Notes: generated by a model not told the origin, from the letters alone. A stretch of DNA of 54,063 nt from Caldilineaceae bacterium (GCA_020845455.1 JADLFO010000051.1:1-54063), one strand, 5' to 3'; shown: positions 34,064 through 47,172, numbered from the stretch's first letter. Numbers and translations: made by a program.

Positions 34064-34879
34064 ATGAGCGGTCTATTGAGCATTTTGACCTTTTTCAGCA
34101 CCGGCTTTGGCCTGATGGTGGTGGGCGCGATTGCGGCCGCCATGATCCTCTTTTGGGAGTGGCGGCTGGCGCTGGCGGGCCTCTTTGTGGTGCAGGTCGG
34201 GGTGGCGACAGTGGCGGTGCAGGTGGAGCAGATCCCCGGTGAGTGGGCCGGGGTGATGACGGCGGTCACGGCGTTGACCTGTCTGATCCTGGCCTTGTCG
34301 GCCCATCAGGTGCCGCAACCCGTCTCGCTGCGTCAGTCGGGGACTTTCCTGCTGCGCGCCACGGTGTTGGTGGTGATCTTTCTGGGCTGGCAGGCGCTGC
34401 GCGACGGCATCCGTATCCCCGAGCTGGCGCCGCAGGTCACGGCCTTGTTTGTTTGGCTGGGGCTGTGCGTGCTGGTGATGCTGGCGTTGAGCGATAACCC
34501 GCTTTTCTATGCGGTGGCGTTGCTGCTGTGGTGTGTGCCGGTGCAAGCTGTGGTGGGCGTACTGTTGGGCATTCCCGCGCTGATCGCGCTGATCGGCATG
34601 CTGGAGTTGGCGATCGCGCTGGCGTGCGGCTATCTGGTGCTGGCCGAACAACTGCCCGTGGCCGAAGCGCCGCCGATCTTAACCGACATCGCTTTCCCCG
34701 ACCCCGTGCGCGACATGCCGGCCCCGGCCCCGTCTGCGCCGGAACTGGAGTGGCTTGGCGGGCTGGCGCGCGGCTGGTGGCGCAGGCTGCACCGACATGC
34801 GCCTGTCTTTCGCCGGCCCGGCAGTGTGCGACCTGACTCTGCCCAAGGGCGCGCCATGCCGGCGCGCAAACACCCATGA
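34064..34879 (+). CDS. polytopic membrane protein, possibly HyfE/NuoK-like
   Basis: 271 residues with about seven membrane segments up to residue 200, then a hydrophilic, Pro-rich and basic tail (HRHAPVFRRPGSVRP). No firm family motif is visible. Its place between two antiporter-like genes, and the short segments LALAGLFVVQVGVATV and LIALIGMLELAIALACGYLVLAE, resemble the NuoK/HyfE group of complex I and hydrogenase-4 membrane arms. The glutamate expected in the first NuoK-type helix is replaced by Q. Its stop overlaps the next start (ATGA). Membrane location is certain; the family is inference. Confidence 0.5.
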   Translation: MSGLLSILTFFSTGFGLMVVGAIAAAMILFWEWRLALAGLFVVQVGVATVAVQVEQIPGEWAGVMTAVTALTCLILALSAHQVPQPVSLRQSGTFLLRATVLVVIFLGWQALRDGIRIPELAPQVTALFVWLGLCVLVMLALSDNPLFYAVALLLWCVPVQAVVGVLLGIPALIALIGMLELAIALACGYLVLAEQLPVAEAPPILTDIAFPDPVRDMPAPAPSAPELEWLGGLARGWWRRLHRHAPVFRRPGSVRPDSAQGRAMPARKHP

Positions 34880-36309
34880 ACGGCGAGCCGCTGATCGTGA
34901 GTCTGCCGGCGGTGCTGGTCGGCAGCCTGCTGGCAGTGGCGGCGCTGACCTATCTGCTGCGCTATTGGGAGCAGGCTACGGCGCTGGCGGGCGCGCTCTT
35001 GGCGGGCGGGTGGGGCGCACTGCTCTGGCAAGTCGACCTGGCGCAGCCGATGTGGATCCTGCCGGGCGGGCGCATTTGGGTCGACATGGGCGGTTCGGTG
35101 GCGCGGCTGGGCTTTACCTTCCGGCTGGAGCCGGGCGCGCTCCCCATCGTTGTAGCCAGCTTGCTGCTGACGGCAGCGGCTTTTCTGATCGTGGTCTGTT
35201 TGAGCCAGGGGCGCAGCTTTGTGCCGTTTACCCTGGTGCTGCTGGCGGGGTATATCGCGCTGGCGCTGTTGATCACCGGCCCGCTGGCTCCGCCGCTGTT
35301 GACGCCCATGGTGCTGGTAGCGCTGGCGGCGCTCAGCATCTTTGTCTTGCAGGCCGGGCGCTTGGTCAGCCCGGCAGGGCCGCTGCGCAGCCTGATCCCC
35401 TCGGTGCTGGCCTTCCCCCTCTTTCTGGTGGCGGCGTGGTATATCGAGCAGATCCCGCTCAACCCGCAGGATAACAGCGCCGCCGCCGCCGCCGCGCAGT
35501 TGATAGCCTTGGGGCTGCTGCTCTTGTTGGCGCCGGTTCCCTTTCATGGCGCGCAGCCGGCTGTGGCGCAATCCGCGCCGCCGGTGGTGACGGCCCTATT
35601 GATCCTGCTGCTGGAACTGGCGCTGCTCCATTTGCTGTACCGCACCGCATCGACCTTTCCCTTTTTTCAGGAGTTTACACCGCTGCGTATCTGGCTCAAC
35701 TGGCTGGGGCTGGCGACCGCAGTCTGGGGAGGGCTGGCCGCAGCCGGGACGCACCGCGTTGGGCGGCTGTGGGGCTATACGGCGCTGCATGACTGGGGGC
35801 TGATCCTGCTGGTGCTGGCCGTGCCGGGGCCGCGCAGTTGGCCGCTGGTCTTGTTCCTCTTCGGGCTGCGCGTAGTCAGCATGTTGACCGCGGCGGCAGG
35901 TCTGTCGGTGTTAGAGCAGCATACGGGCGGGCTGACCTTGGAACATCTTCAGGGTGCGGGGAGCCGGCTGGCCTGGAACAGCGCCGCCTTTTTGTTGGGC
36001 GGGCTGGGGTTGGCGGGCTTTCCGTTGAGCGCGGGCTTCACCGGCCACTGGGCGGCGCTGCAGATTGTGGCGGAACTGGATTGGCAGCTTGCCGCGGTGG
36101 TGCTGCTGGCGTCGGGCGGCGCGATCTTCGGCTATATCCGGCTGGCGCGTGTGCTCTATGGGCCGCTGACCAATCGCGCCCTGCCGCGCGAGCGCCCGCT
36201 CAACGTGGGGCTGGCGGTAGTGGTGTTGGCGCTGTCGATTGGGCTGGCGGTCGCGCCGCAGTGGATGGACGCACCGCTCAGCCGCGCCCTTTTAGCCTTT
36301 ACCGGTTGA
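34876..36309 (+). CDS. antiporter-like membrane subunit (NuoN/HyfF-like), degenerate channel
   Basis: 477 residues, about 13-14 membrane segments, translationally coupled to the preceding gene. Family traces are APVPFHGAQPAVAQSAPPVVTALL (the PFH-x-W-x-P-D-x-x-x-x-AP-x-x-VTA region of NuoN), VGRLWGYTALHDWGLIL (KRLLAYSSI-x-H-x-G) and GLAGFPLSAGFTGHW (SLAGIPPTAGF-x-K). The lysine before PFH, the one in KR and the one after GF are L, G and H here. A run of seven alanines sits near residue 205. It probably pairs with the 569-residue protein in one membrane complex (inference). Confidence 0.62.
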   Translation: MNGEPLIVSLPAVLVGSLLAVAALTYLLRYWEQATALAGALLAGGWGALLWQVDLAQPMWILPGGRIWVDMGGSVARLGFTFRLEPGALPIVVASLLLTAAAFLIVVCLSQGRSFVPFTLVLLAGYIALALLITGPLAPPLLTPMVLVALAALSIFVLQAGRLVSPAGPLRSLIPSVLAFPLFLVAAWYIEQIPLNPQDNSAAAAAAQLIALGLLLLLAPVPFHGAQPAVAQSAPPVVTALLILLLELALLHLLYRTASTFPFFQEFTPLRIWLNWLGLATAVWGGLAAAGTHRVGRLWGYTALHDWGLILLVLAVPGPRSWPLVLFLFGLRVVSMLTAAAGLSVLEQHTGGLTLEHLQGAGSRLAWNSAAFLLGGLGLAGFPLSAGFTGHWAALQIVAELDWQLAAVVLLASGGAIFGYIRLARVLYGPLTNRALPRERPLNVGLAVVVLALSIGLAVAPQWMDAPLSRALLAFTG

Positions 36310-36325
36310 TAGAGGCTGGTGATCG

Positions 36326-37654
36326 ATGGGGCAGACGCGCAGTTCTCGCCTGACCGGGTTCTATCAAAAGCCGTTGGCGGAACGGGTGGCGCTGGTCGCG
36401 GCCTGGGCCGGGCTGGACGCCGCCGAGGTAGCTGTCCTGCAGGAGGGGATGACCCCGGCGCAGGCCGAGAAGATGATCGAAAACGTGGTGGGGCGCTATG
36501 ACCTGCCGCTGGGGATTGGCGTCAACTTTCTGGTCAACGGCCGCGACTATCTGATCCCGATGGTGGTGGAGGAGCCGTCCGTGGTGGCTGCGGTCAGCTT
36601 CGCCGCCAAGCTGGCGCGCGCCGGCGGGGGATTTTACACGGGCAGCACGCCGCCGGTGATGATCGCCCAGGTGCAATTGCTCGACGTACCCGACTCTGCC
36701 GTGGCGACGGCCGCCATCCTGGCGGCCAAGTCCGATCTGCTGGGCCGCGCCAACACCAGCCCCACGATCGCGCGGCTGGGCGGCGGGCCGGTGGATATTG
36801 AGGTGCGCTATCTGGCAGAGACGCCGACCGCGCCCATGTTGGTGGTGCATCTGCTCTTTGACGTGCGCGACGCTATGGGGGCCAACGCGGTCAACACGGC
36901 GGCGGAAGCGATCGCGCCTGCGCTGGAGGCGTTGAGCGGGGGGCGTGCGCTGCTGCGGATTTTGAGTAATTTGAGCGATCGGCGGCGCGCCTGGGCCGAG
37001 GTCGCGATCCCCGCTGGGGTCTTTGACGCGGCGGATCAACCCGGCGCGGCGGTGATCGCGGCCATCGCCCACGCCAACGCCTTTGCCGTGGCCGACCCCT
37101 ATCGCGCCGCCACGCACAACAAGGGCATTCTCAACGGTATCGACGCCGTGGCGCTGGCGACCGGCAACGATTGGCGCGCGGTGGAGGCGGGCGCCCATGC
37201 CTATGCGGCGCGCTCCGGGCAGTATCGGGCGCTGACCGACTGGCATGTGGTCGAGGATCGCACGGCGTCGGCGCTGCCCTTGCCCGAGGCAGCCCAAGCG
37301 CCGCTGCTTTATGGCCGCTTGGAACTGCCCATGGCTGTGGGGATCGTAGGGGGGGCGACGCGCAGCCATCCGGCGGCGCAGGTGGCGCTCAAGATATTGG
37401 GGGTAGGCAGCGCACGCGAACTGGGCGAGGTGATGGCCGCAGTGGGGCTGGCGCAGAATCTGGCCGCGATCCGCGCCCTGGCGACCGACGGCATCCAGCG
37501 GGGACATATGGCGCTGCATGCGCGCCAGGTGGCGATTGCCGCCGGCGCGCGCGGGGCGGAGGTGGAGCGCATCGCCGCACAGTTGGTCGAGGAGGGCCAG
37601 GTGCGGCTGGAGCGCGCCCAAGCGTTGATGAAAGCGCCAGTGGATGGAGCCTAA
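36326..37654 (+). CDS. mvaA: hydroxymethylglutaryl-CoA reductase, class II (degradative type)
   Basis: 442 residues. Interconverts HMG-CoA and mevalonate with NAD(P)H in the mevalonate route to isoprenoids. Class II features are ENVVGRYDLPLGIGVNF, EEPSVVAAVS (catalytic glutamate near 83), DAMGANAVNT in the nucleotide domain, THNKGILNG (catalytic K266), TGNDWRA (D282) and the C-terminal GHMALHAR that provides the catalytic histidine. It starts 16 bases after the antiporter-like gene and may be cotranscribed with it. HMG-CoA synthase follows after 108 bases, so a biosynthetic role is likely despite the name degradative. Confidence 0.95.
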   Translation: MGQTRSSRLTGFYQKPLAERVALVAAWAGLDAAEVAVLQEGMTPAQAEKMIENVVGRYDLPLGIGVNFLVNGRDYLIPMVVEEPSVVAAVSFAAKLARAGGGFYTGSTPPVMIAQVQLLDVPDSAVATAAILAAKSDLLGRANTSPTIARLGGGPVDIEVRYLAETPTAPMLVVHLLFDVRDAMGANAVNTAAEAIAPALEALSGGRALLRILSNLSDRRRAWAEVAIPAGVFDAADQPGAAVIAAIAHANAFAVADPYRAATHNKGILNGIDAVALATGNDWRAVEAGAHAYAARSGQYRALTDWHVVEDRTASALPLPEAAQAPLLYGRLELPMAVGIVGGATRSHPAAQVALKILGVGSARELGEVMAAVGLAQNLAAIRALATDGIQRGHMALHARQVAIAAGARGAEVERIAAQLVEEGQVRLERAQALMKAPVDGA

Positions 37655-37762
37655 CCGCTGCCCGCGCACGTTGTATAGTTAGAACAATGGCTAGATCACG
37701 CAGAGCGATCCAGCCGGGATGAAGGTCGTTCCGGTGTTCCTATCATCGAGGCAGATAAAGTT

Positions 37763-38815
37763 ATGCTAAAGCAACCGATCCGTGCGGTGGGCATTGTGGG
37801 TTATGGCGCGTATGTGCCGCGCTACCGGCTGCCGGGCGCGGAGATCGCGCGCGTCTGGACCGAGGGCCACAGCGCCAGCCCTGTCAAGGAGAAAGCCGTG
37901 CCCGGGTTGGACGAGGATACGGCGACGATGAGCGTGGAGGCGGCGCGCAATGCGCTGGCGCGCGCCGGCATCGACCCACGCCAACTGCGCGCCGTCTGGG
38001 TAGGGAGCGAAAGCCACCCCTACGCCGTCAAACCTACGGGCACGATCGTCGCTGAGGCCATCGGCGCGACGCCGGCCACGCTGGCCGCCGACTGGCAGTT
38101 TGCGTGTAAGGCGGGAACCGAAGCGATGCAGGCGGCGCTGGGTTTTGTGGGCAGCGGCATGGCCGACTATGCGCTGGCGATCGGCATGGACACGGCGCAG
38201 GGGCGGCCCGGCGATGCGCTGGAATATACGGCGGGCGCGGGCGGCGCGGCCTATATCGTGGGGCCGGCCGAGGAGGCGGTGGCGATCTTCCAGCGCACGC
38301 TCAGCTATGTGTCGGATACGACCGACTTCTGGCGGCGGCCTTCCACGCACTATCCCAGCCATGCCGAACGCTTTAGCGGCGACCCGGGCTATTTTGGGCA
38401 TATCATCCCCGCGGCGCAGCAGATGATGGCTGAGATGGGCACGCAGGCCGCCGACTATGACCATGTGATCTTCCACCAGCCCAACCGCAAATTCCCCATG
38501 CGCGCCATGGCGGAAGTGGGTTTTAAACCGGCGCAGTGGGAGAGGGGGCTGCTGGTCAACGAGATCGGCAACACCTATGCAGGGTCGGCCATGATCGGGC
38601 TGTCCGCCGTGCTGGACGCTGCCGCACCGGGGCAGCGGGTGTTGATGGTGAGCTATGGCAGCGGTGCGGGCGCGGATGCCTTTGACCTGCTGGTGACGCC
38701 GCGCATCGCAGAGGGGCGCGCCGCTGCGCCGGCCACGCTGGATTATGTGCGGCGGCGCGAGCCGATCGACTATGCCCAGTATGTGCGCATGCGGCGCAAG
38801 CTGGCGACGAATTGA
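37763..38815 (+). CDS. mvaS: hydroxymethylglutaryl-CoA synthase, archaeal/short type
   Basis: 350 residues, the length of the compact archaeal and Chloroflexota form. It condenses acetyl-CoA with acetoacetyl-CoA to HMG-Co[16 protein letters not shown] opens the thiolase-like fold, [11 protein letters not shown] holds the general-base glutamate, and [14 protein letters not shown] holds the nucleophilic C115. [10 protein letters not shown] carries the histidine, and [16 protein letters not shown] closes the active site. In archaea this enzyme works in a complex with a thiolase and a DUF35 protein, neither of which is here. A strong terminator follows. Confidence 0.95.
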   Translation: MLKQPIRAVGIVGYGAYVPRYRLPGAEIARVWTEGHSASPVKEKAVPGLDEDTATMSVEAARNALARAGIDPRQLRAVWVGSESHPYAVKPTGTIVAEAIGATPATLAADWQFACKAGTEAMQAALGFVGSGMADYALAIGMDTAQGRPGDALEYTAGAGGAAYIVGPAEEAVAIFQRTLSYVSDTTDFWRRPSTHYPSHAERFSGDPGYFGHIIPAAQQMMAEMGTQAADYDHVIFHQPNRKFPMRAMAEVGFKPAQWERGLLVNEIGNTYAGSAMIGLSAVLDAAAPGQRVLMVSYGSGAGADAFDLLVTPRIAEGRAAAPATLDYVRRREPIDYAQYVRMRRKLATN

Positions 38816-38822
38816 CATGAAG

Positions 38823-38856
38823 CGGGGCGTCCGCCAATGGACGCCCCGTTAGTTTT
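38823..38856 (+). terminator. rho-independent terminator after the HMG-CoA synthase gene
   Basis: CGGGGCGTCC and GGACGCCCCG pair around GCCAAT and are followed by TTAGTTTT. It ends the plus-strand run that may begin at 32.3 kb. Confidence 0.88.
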
Positions 38857-38927
38857 CCCACGTTTCCCACAGCAGTCACACATTTATCCCACACTATCCC
38901 ACAACTTATCCCACAGTGTATCCCACA
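38856..38927. repeat. phased TATCCCACA repeat array between convergent genes
   Basis: TATCCCACA occurs at 38885, 38895, 38907 and 38919 (spacing 10, 12 and 12 bases), preceded by two looser TTTCCCAC copies (TCCCAC at 38856 and 38865). The array fills the gap between the terminator and the stop of mfd. The motif resembles a DnaA box with one extra C. The near-helical spacing suggests a protein lined up on one face of the DNA. Confidence 0.65.
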
Positions 38928-38939
38928 TCCTAATCTGGG

Positions 38940-42707
<3,768 letters not shown>

Positions 42708-42739
42708 CGAATGACGCTCTCCCGATCTATCCGGTTGCT

Positions 42740-43321
42740 CTACCCGTTGTAATGATTCATCGCCGCGTCGATCCCCTCAAACATCCAGCACTCCAGGGCG
42801 TCGCAGACTTTTTCGCGGATGACGGCGATGGACTCTTCTTCGGCGGGGGCAAAGTCTTGCAGCACATAGTCGGCGGGGTCCATGCGCCCCGGCGGGCGTC
42901 CGATGCCGACGCGCACGCGATGAAAGTCTTGGCTGCCCACATGCTGGATGATGGATTTGATGCCGTTTTGCCCGCCGGAGCCGCCATTGCGCCGCAGCCG
43001 CAGCGTGGCCGCGGCCAGGTCGATGTCGTCGTGTACCACGATCAGGTCGTCGGGTTCGAGTTGATAGAAGCGCATGAGCGGGCCGATGGCTTCGCCGCTG
43101 GCGTTCATATAGGTGAGCGGCTTGGCAAGGATCATCTTGCGGCGCTCGTCGCGGCGGCCGGCCCAGCCGTCGCCGACGGTAGCGCGCAGTTGCATCCGGT
43201 TTAGCTCCACATGGTGGCGGCGCGCCAGCAGGTCAATGCACTGGAAGCCGATGTTGTGGCGGTTGCGGGCATAGCGCGGGCCGGGGTTGCCCAGCCCGAC
43301 GATCAATTTGATGTTCGACAT
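42740..43321 (-). CDS. pth: peptidyl-tRNA hydrolase
   Basis: 193 residues. It recycles tRNA by cleaving the ester of peptidyl-tRNA that drops off ribosomes. All active-site residues are present: N12 in GLGNPG, catalytic H22 in RHNIGF, N73 in YMNASG, and D98 in HDDIDL, with [12 protein letters not shown] forming the lid and gate region. The gene starts at ATG 43321, without a clear ribosome-binding site, and ends 33 bases before mfd on the same strand, so they are probably cotranscribed. Confidence 0.96.
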   Translation of the reverse strand: MSNIKLIVGLGNPGPRYARNRHNIGFQCIDLLARRHHVELNRMQLRATVGDGWAGRRDERRKMILAKPLTYMNASGEAIGPLMRFYQLEPDDLIVVHDDIDLAAATLRLRRNGGSGGQNGIKSIIQHVGSQDFHRVRVGIGRPPGRMDPADYVLQDFAPAEEESIAVIREKVCDALECWMFEGIDAAMNHYNG

Positions 43322-43350
43322 AGGTCAGCGCAGGGACACATGGAACGCAC

Positions 43351-43383
43351 AAAAGGCAAGCGCGCCCCAAGATGGCCCTTGCC
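43351..43383 (-). terminator. possible terminator upstream of pth
   Basis: On the minus strand GGCAAG and CTTGCC bracket a GC-rich loop and are followed by TTTT. It would end the transcript of the PT-linker envelope gene before pth. Confidence 0.4.
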
Positions 43384-43411
43384 CTTACGAAGGGATATGT
43401 GGTTGGACGGG

Positions 43412-43442
43412 CTGCCGCACACCCGAGTAAGGTGTACGGCAG
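43412..43442 (-). terminator. 12-bp hairpin after the PT-linker envelope gene
   Basis: CTGCCGCACACC and GGTGTACGGCAG form a 12-bp stem with one mismatch and a 7-base loop, starting 3 bases after the stop codon at 43446. No T-run follows directly. Together with the GGCAAG hairpin it forms a two-part gene end. Confidence 0.55.
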
Positions 43443-43445
43443 TCT

Positions 43446-44309
43446 CTAGCTATATTGTTTCCAGACCCAGTCAAAAAGGCGTTTGCCGGCGTAGATTGCC
43501 ACCACGCCAAAGAACAGGGCTGCCGTGAAGCGCATCCCGTTGAAGAACTGGGTACGCAGCCGGTTGAGTGACAAGGCTTCGCCCAGTTCGCGCGTGACGC
43601 TGCCCCCGCCTTCGCCGTCGGTGCGTGTGGTCACCTCCGCCAAGGTCAGGGTGTTGGTCGCGCCGGCGGCCGCACCGGCAGGCGCAGGGGCCGCGGTCGT
43701 CCCTGCGGCGGCATTGGCGTCTGCGGCGGCGACCTGGGCCGGTGTGGCTGCCGGCTGCGCGGCGTTGCCACCCAAGGGCGGCTGCGCTACTTCTCCCACA
43801 ACGGGCGTGGGCTGCGGAGCGGGCGTGAAGGTCATGGTTGGGATCGGCGTCGGCGTCTCTTCCGAAGGCGTCGGCGTCGGTTCGGGTGTGGGCGTGACGT
43901 CGGACTGGTTGACGCTCAGGTTGTGCGTGAAATACTCGGCATAGTTGCCGTCGTTTTTGACCACGCGCAGCCGCAAGCTGTAGATGCCCGGGGGCAGCCC
44001 GCCCGCCTGCCAGACGCCCAACTGCCCGTTGTTGACCGGCACGGTGTTGCCGTAGAAGTAGATATAGGCGTCGTCGCCGCTTGGCTCCAGCTTATAGTGA
44101 AGCTCATATTTTTGAAACGGCTCGATCACGGCGGTGCCAAAGACAGGCACATCGCCGCTGATCGCCGCGCCGGTGGCGGGCGAGGTAATGCCCGACTGCG
44201 CGGACAGCGGCGCGCTCCAGAGGAACAGGCCGCCGAGCAAGGCGAAAGCCAGGAGCGCCGCCCGGCGCAACCTCCGGCCAAGGCGCAGGGTAAGGTTTAA
44301 CAGATGCAT
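43446..44309 (-). CDS. secreted or membrane-anchored Ig-like protein with Pro/Thr linker
   Basis: 287 residues from ATG 44309. A signal peptide (basic [23 protein letters not shown], cleavage near LSAQS) leads to a compact beta-sandwich-like domain of about 100 residues ([28 protein letters not shown] to [11 protein letters not shown]). A Pro/Thr/Ala-rich linker (about residues 135-225) and a C-terminal membrane segment ([23 protein letters not shown]) follow. It is displayed outside the cell and held by its C-terminus. I know similar sugar- or protein-binding sandwich domains from Chloroflexota surface proteins, but cannot name a ligand. A DsbA-like gene is upstream on the same strand. Confidence 0.7.
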   Translation of the reverse strand: MHLLNLTLRLGRRLRRAALLAFALLGGLFLWSAPLSAQSGITSPATGAAISGDVPVFGTAVIEPFQKYELHYKLEPSGDDAYIYFYGNTVPVNNGQLGVWQAGGLPPGIYSLRLRVVKNDGNYAEYFTHNLSVNQSDVTPTPEPTPTPSEETPTPIPTMTFTPAPQPTPVVGEVAQPPLGGNAAQPAATPAQVAAADANAAAGTTAAPAPAGAAAGATNTLTLAEVTTRTDGEGGGSVTRELGEALSLNRLRTQFFNGMRFTAALFFGVVAIYAGKRLFDWVWKQYS

Positions 44310-44417
44310 GGACGAAACAGTTACAGCCTTTCCACACCATGCCGCGCCACGCGCGGCAGAAACTTCTGACACCAGTGGTCTGACAACGGCTGACAACGAC
44401 TGACAACTAGCTGCCGA

Positions 44418-45131
44418 TTAGCTGCCGGAGGCCGCCAACTGGCTGTCGATGGCCGCCTTCAACTCATTATAATCGAAGGGGTTGGTCATCAGCGTATCGC
44501 CGACCAGGATCGAGGGGGTGGCGTTTAGCCCCAGGGTCAGCGCCTCGTTGGCCGATGCTGCGGCCTCGTCGCGGTATTGCTGGCTGCTCATGCACTGTAG
44601 AAAGGCCCGGCTGTCCAGCCCCAACTCGTCGGCATATTGCACCAGCGCATCCAGCACATAGCCCGGCTGACCGCGATCTTGGGCCGCAAATAGGCGGTTG
44701 TGATAGGTCCAGAAGGCGTTTTGATCGGCAGCGCACAGGCTGGCCATCGCCGCCATGTTGGACCCCGGCGCATGGCCCGACAGTGGGAACTGGCGGAATT
44801 CGAGCTTGACCTTGCCCGGCTTGACATATTCACTGACCAGTTGCGGCTCGACGCTGGCCGTCCACTGGCGGCAGGCCGGGCAGAGAAAATCTTCCCATAG
44901 ATAGACGGTCACCGGTGCGTTGGGGTCGCCCATCACATTGCGATTCAGCCAGTCGGCCTGTACGTCGGGCGCCTGCACGGCGACGGCGGATTGGCGGCTG
45001 TTGAGCGCGACCGCCAGCACGACGAGCAGAACGATGGCGGCGGCGATGCCGACGATCCAGATGCCGATGGCGTTGTTCGTGCTCTTGCTGCGTGAACGTG
45101 CGGTGCGCGTGCTGCTGATACTCTTGGACAT
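44418..45131 (-). CDS. DsbA-family thioredoxin-fold oxidoreductase, membrane-anchored
   Basis: 237 residues. A basic N-terminus and one membrane segment (IGIWIVGIAAAIVLLVVLAVAL, residues 22-43) anchor a DsbA-like domain outside the membrane. The redox motif C-P-A-C (C84, C87) is in YLWEDFLCPACRQW, the cis-proline is in NATPSILVG, and HNRLFAAQ is typical of the helical insertion. It forms or isomerises disulfide bonds in exported proteins and is close to the DsbA/DsbG group found next to VKOR in other phyla, although no VKOR is here. The gene starts at ATG 45131. Confidence 0.92.
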   Translation of the reverse strand: MSKSISSTRTARSRSKSTNNAIGIWIVGIAAAIVLLVVLAVALNSRQSAVAVQAPDVQADWLNRNVMGDPNAPVTVYLWEDFLCPACRQWTASVEPQLVSEYVKPGKVKLEFRQFPLSGHAPGSNMAAMASLCAADQNAFWTYHNRLFAAQDRGQPGYVLDALVQYADELGLDSRAFLQCMSSQQYRDEAAASANEALTLGLNATPSILVGDTLMTNPFDYNELKAAIDSQLAASGS

Positions 45132-45232
45132 TGACGTTTTGCTCCTGCTCCTTGCTCCACCACAAACGGGACGAAAGTCGCCTCAGTATACGGAAAACGT
45201 TTGGCTCCGGCAAGAAATTCGGGCTGCGGCAG

Positions 45233-46981
45233 CTATTGCCAGGCGCTTGCGCCAAAGACCTTGGCCAGGATGGCGGCGCGGCGCTCGGGGTCGGCCCAGT
45301 GGGGTTGCCCGTAATCTTGCAGCAGCGTGGGCATCAATTGGGTGCTGATATGCCGCCCGGCGTAGATGGTGTGTTTGACGATCAACCCTTCGCGCGTGGC
45401 CTCGTCCCACATCTGGTCGAAATAGAGATTGCCCAGCCCATAGAGGATCAGCTTATCGTCGAGGAATTCCAGCCCTTGGGGAACGTGGCTTTGCACGCCG
45501 GTGACGATGTCGGCCCCGGCGCGCACCAGGGCTGAGAAATCGAGCTGTTGATCGACCAGCGGCTGGACATCATAGCTTTCTTGATACTGCAGCTCGGCCA
45601 GCACCACGTCGGCGTCGTGCTGTTCCTTGATGGCGCGGATCGTGGCGGACATGATCGCCAGGTCAAAGGGCGCGCTGCCCGGCGACGAGTCGGTGGCCCA
45701 GGCCGAGGGCGGGCCGTAGCTGTTGGCCCCCAGAAAGGCCAGGCGGTTGCCGTTGTGCTCCACATAGAGCGGGGCGAAGGCGCTGTCGCGATCCTCCCCG
45801 CCGCCATAGACGGGCAGCCCGGCCTCGGCGTAGATCGTCAGCGAGGTGAGGGCATCCTCCAGCCCGTAGTCGTTTTGATGGTTGCCGGTCAGCCCGATGA
45901 TGTCGGCGCCGGAGGCTTCGAGGGTCGCCATATAGTCCGGCTTGCTGCAAAAGACGAGGTTGTCACGGTCGGTGTTGGTTTCGCAGCCCGGCACAAAGGG
46001 CACTTCGTTGCTGATGGCCGTGATGTCGGCGGCGGCCAGCTCGGGGCCGACGATCTGCGCCGGCCAATCGTAGCCCTGGCGATCCATCTGTTCGGCGGTC
46101 AAGCGCACCATGGCGGTGACGCCGGTCATGGCGACCACCGTCAGGCGGCTGGAATCGCGATTGGCGCGCGGCAGCAGGTCCAGGGCCGCAGCGACAGATT
46201 GGCCGGTCGCGGCCGGGCCGGGATGGGCGTAGACGGTGGCGACCAGGGGATAGGCCGTGGGGTTGAACTTGGCGGCGTTCTCCACCGGCGTCTGCCCGTC
46301 CACGGTATAGACCGCCAGGCGCGGGGAGAGCAGGTCAAACGGGATTAGCGCCAGGACGCGCGTGTCGCCCCAGACGCCGTCGATCAGTTCTCCGGGCGTG
46401 GCATAGGTGGTTACGGTTGACCCCGGTTCGCCCAGGATCTGCTGCAGCGCGGGCAGGGTATCCTCGATGATGGCGACGCTGCGAAAGGCGCGGCCTCCGC
46501 CGGTCCAGGCCTGTTGGATGTTGCGCATGCGCAGCGACAGGTCGATGGTGTCGAAGCGGGTGGCTGCGGCAAAGAACTGGCGATAGGCGGCTTCACCGCC
46601 TGTTTCGTCCCAATTGAGGATCACCGTGGCGTCGGGCGAGGCGGCGGGGACGGCTGTCACCCCCGCATGGGTTAAGCGCAGGTCATTGGCTGCGGCGGCC
46701 AGGGAGGCGGGCAGCCCGCCCGCCAGCCCAATCGTCATCTCTGTTCCCGTTTCGAGCGGTGTCTCAAGCGTCGCTGAGGGCGCTTCGGCGGCGGACAGAG
46801 GGGAGACGGGCGCAGCCGAGAGCGGTGAGGCAGGGATGGCAGCGGCGACGGCGGTATCCCCTGCCGGAGTCGAGAGCGACGGCAGCCGGCTGAGCGTCCA
46901 CGCGCCGAGGGCAAGCCCTCCGACGACCATGGCCGCGCCGGCCAGCATCGCAAGCTTGTGAAGGATCGGTTCTAGGGACAT
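45233..46981 (-). CDS. CapA-family protein with an N-terminal extra domain
   Basis: 582 residues. ATG 46981 is chosen because the next residues form an N-terminal membrane anchor ([24 protein letters not shown]); the open frame continues upstream but does not look like protein. The C-terminal 300 residues are a CapA/PgsA metallophosphatase-like domain: [31 protein letters not shown] and [15 protein letters not shown] with the metal-site histidines, then [10 protein letters not shown]. The first 200 residues resemble a periplasmic-binding fold, not usual in CapA. CapA is linked to poly-gamma-glutamate or cell-envelope polymer synthesis. No pgsB or pgsC is present, so the polymer is unknown. 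Confidence 0.85.
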   Translation of the reverse strand: MSLEPILHKLAMLAGAAMVVGGLALGAWTLSRLPSLSTPAGDTAVAAAIPASPLSAAPVSPLSAAEAPSATLETPLETGTEMTIGLAGGLPASLAAAANDLRLTHAGVTAVPAASPDATVILNWDETGGEAAYRQFFAAATRFDTIDLSLRMRNIQQAWTGGGRAFRSVAIIEDTLPALQQILGEPGSTVTTYATPGELIDGVWGDTRVLALIPFDLLSPRLAVYTVDGQTPVENAAKFNPTAYPLVATVYAHPGPAATGQSVAAALDLLPRANRDSSRLTVVAMTGVTAMVRLTAEQMDRQGYDWPAQIVGPELAAADITAISNEVPFVPGCETNTDRDNLVFCSKPDYMATLEASGADIIGLTGNHQNDYGLEDALTSLTIYAEAGLPVYGGGEDRDSAFAPLYVEHNGNRLAFLGANSYGPPSAWATDSSPGSAPFDLAIMSATIRAIKEQHDADVVLAELQYQESYDVQPLVDQQLDFSALVRAGADIVTGVQSHVPQGLEFLDDKLILYGLGNLYFDQMWDEATREGLIVKHTIYAGRHISTQLMPTLLQDYGQPHWADPERRAAILAKVFGASAWQ

Positions 46982-47172
46982 TGGTCGTTTGGCTACCCAC
47001 CAAGAACGCAACAAAGGCCGGGTCGCGCAGGGCGCGCCAAGCGCCGGATTCACGATGGCGAACCCCGCCAGTATAACGCAGAGGGCATGAACGGGCAACG
47101 TGGTCTCGCCCTGGCGTTCAGGATGCTCCGGCACAGGCGGCATATTGTTCTGGCAGGAGGCCAGGCGCTGTG

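Noticed and set aside
35483-35500. GCC triplet run as a microsatellite of interest
   Set aside because: It encodes a short alanine stretch in a hydrophobic protein and stays in frame; common in high-GC genes.
38885-38927. DnaA boxes / replication origin
   Set aside because: The repeats read TATCCCACA, with one C more than the DnaA box TTATCCACA, and no dnaA, dnaN or AT-rich unwinding region is nearby.
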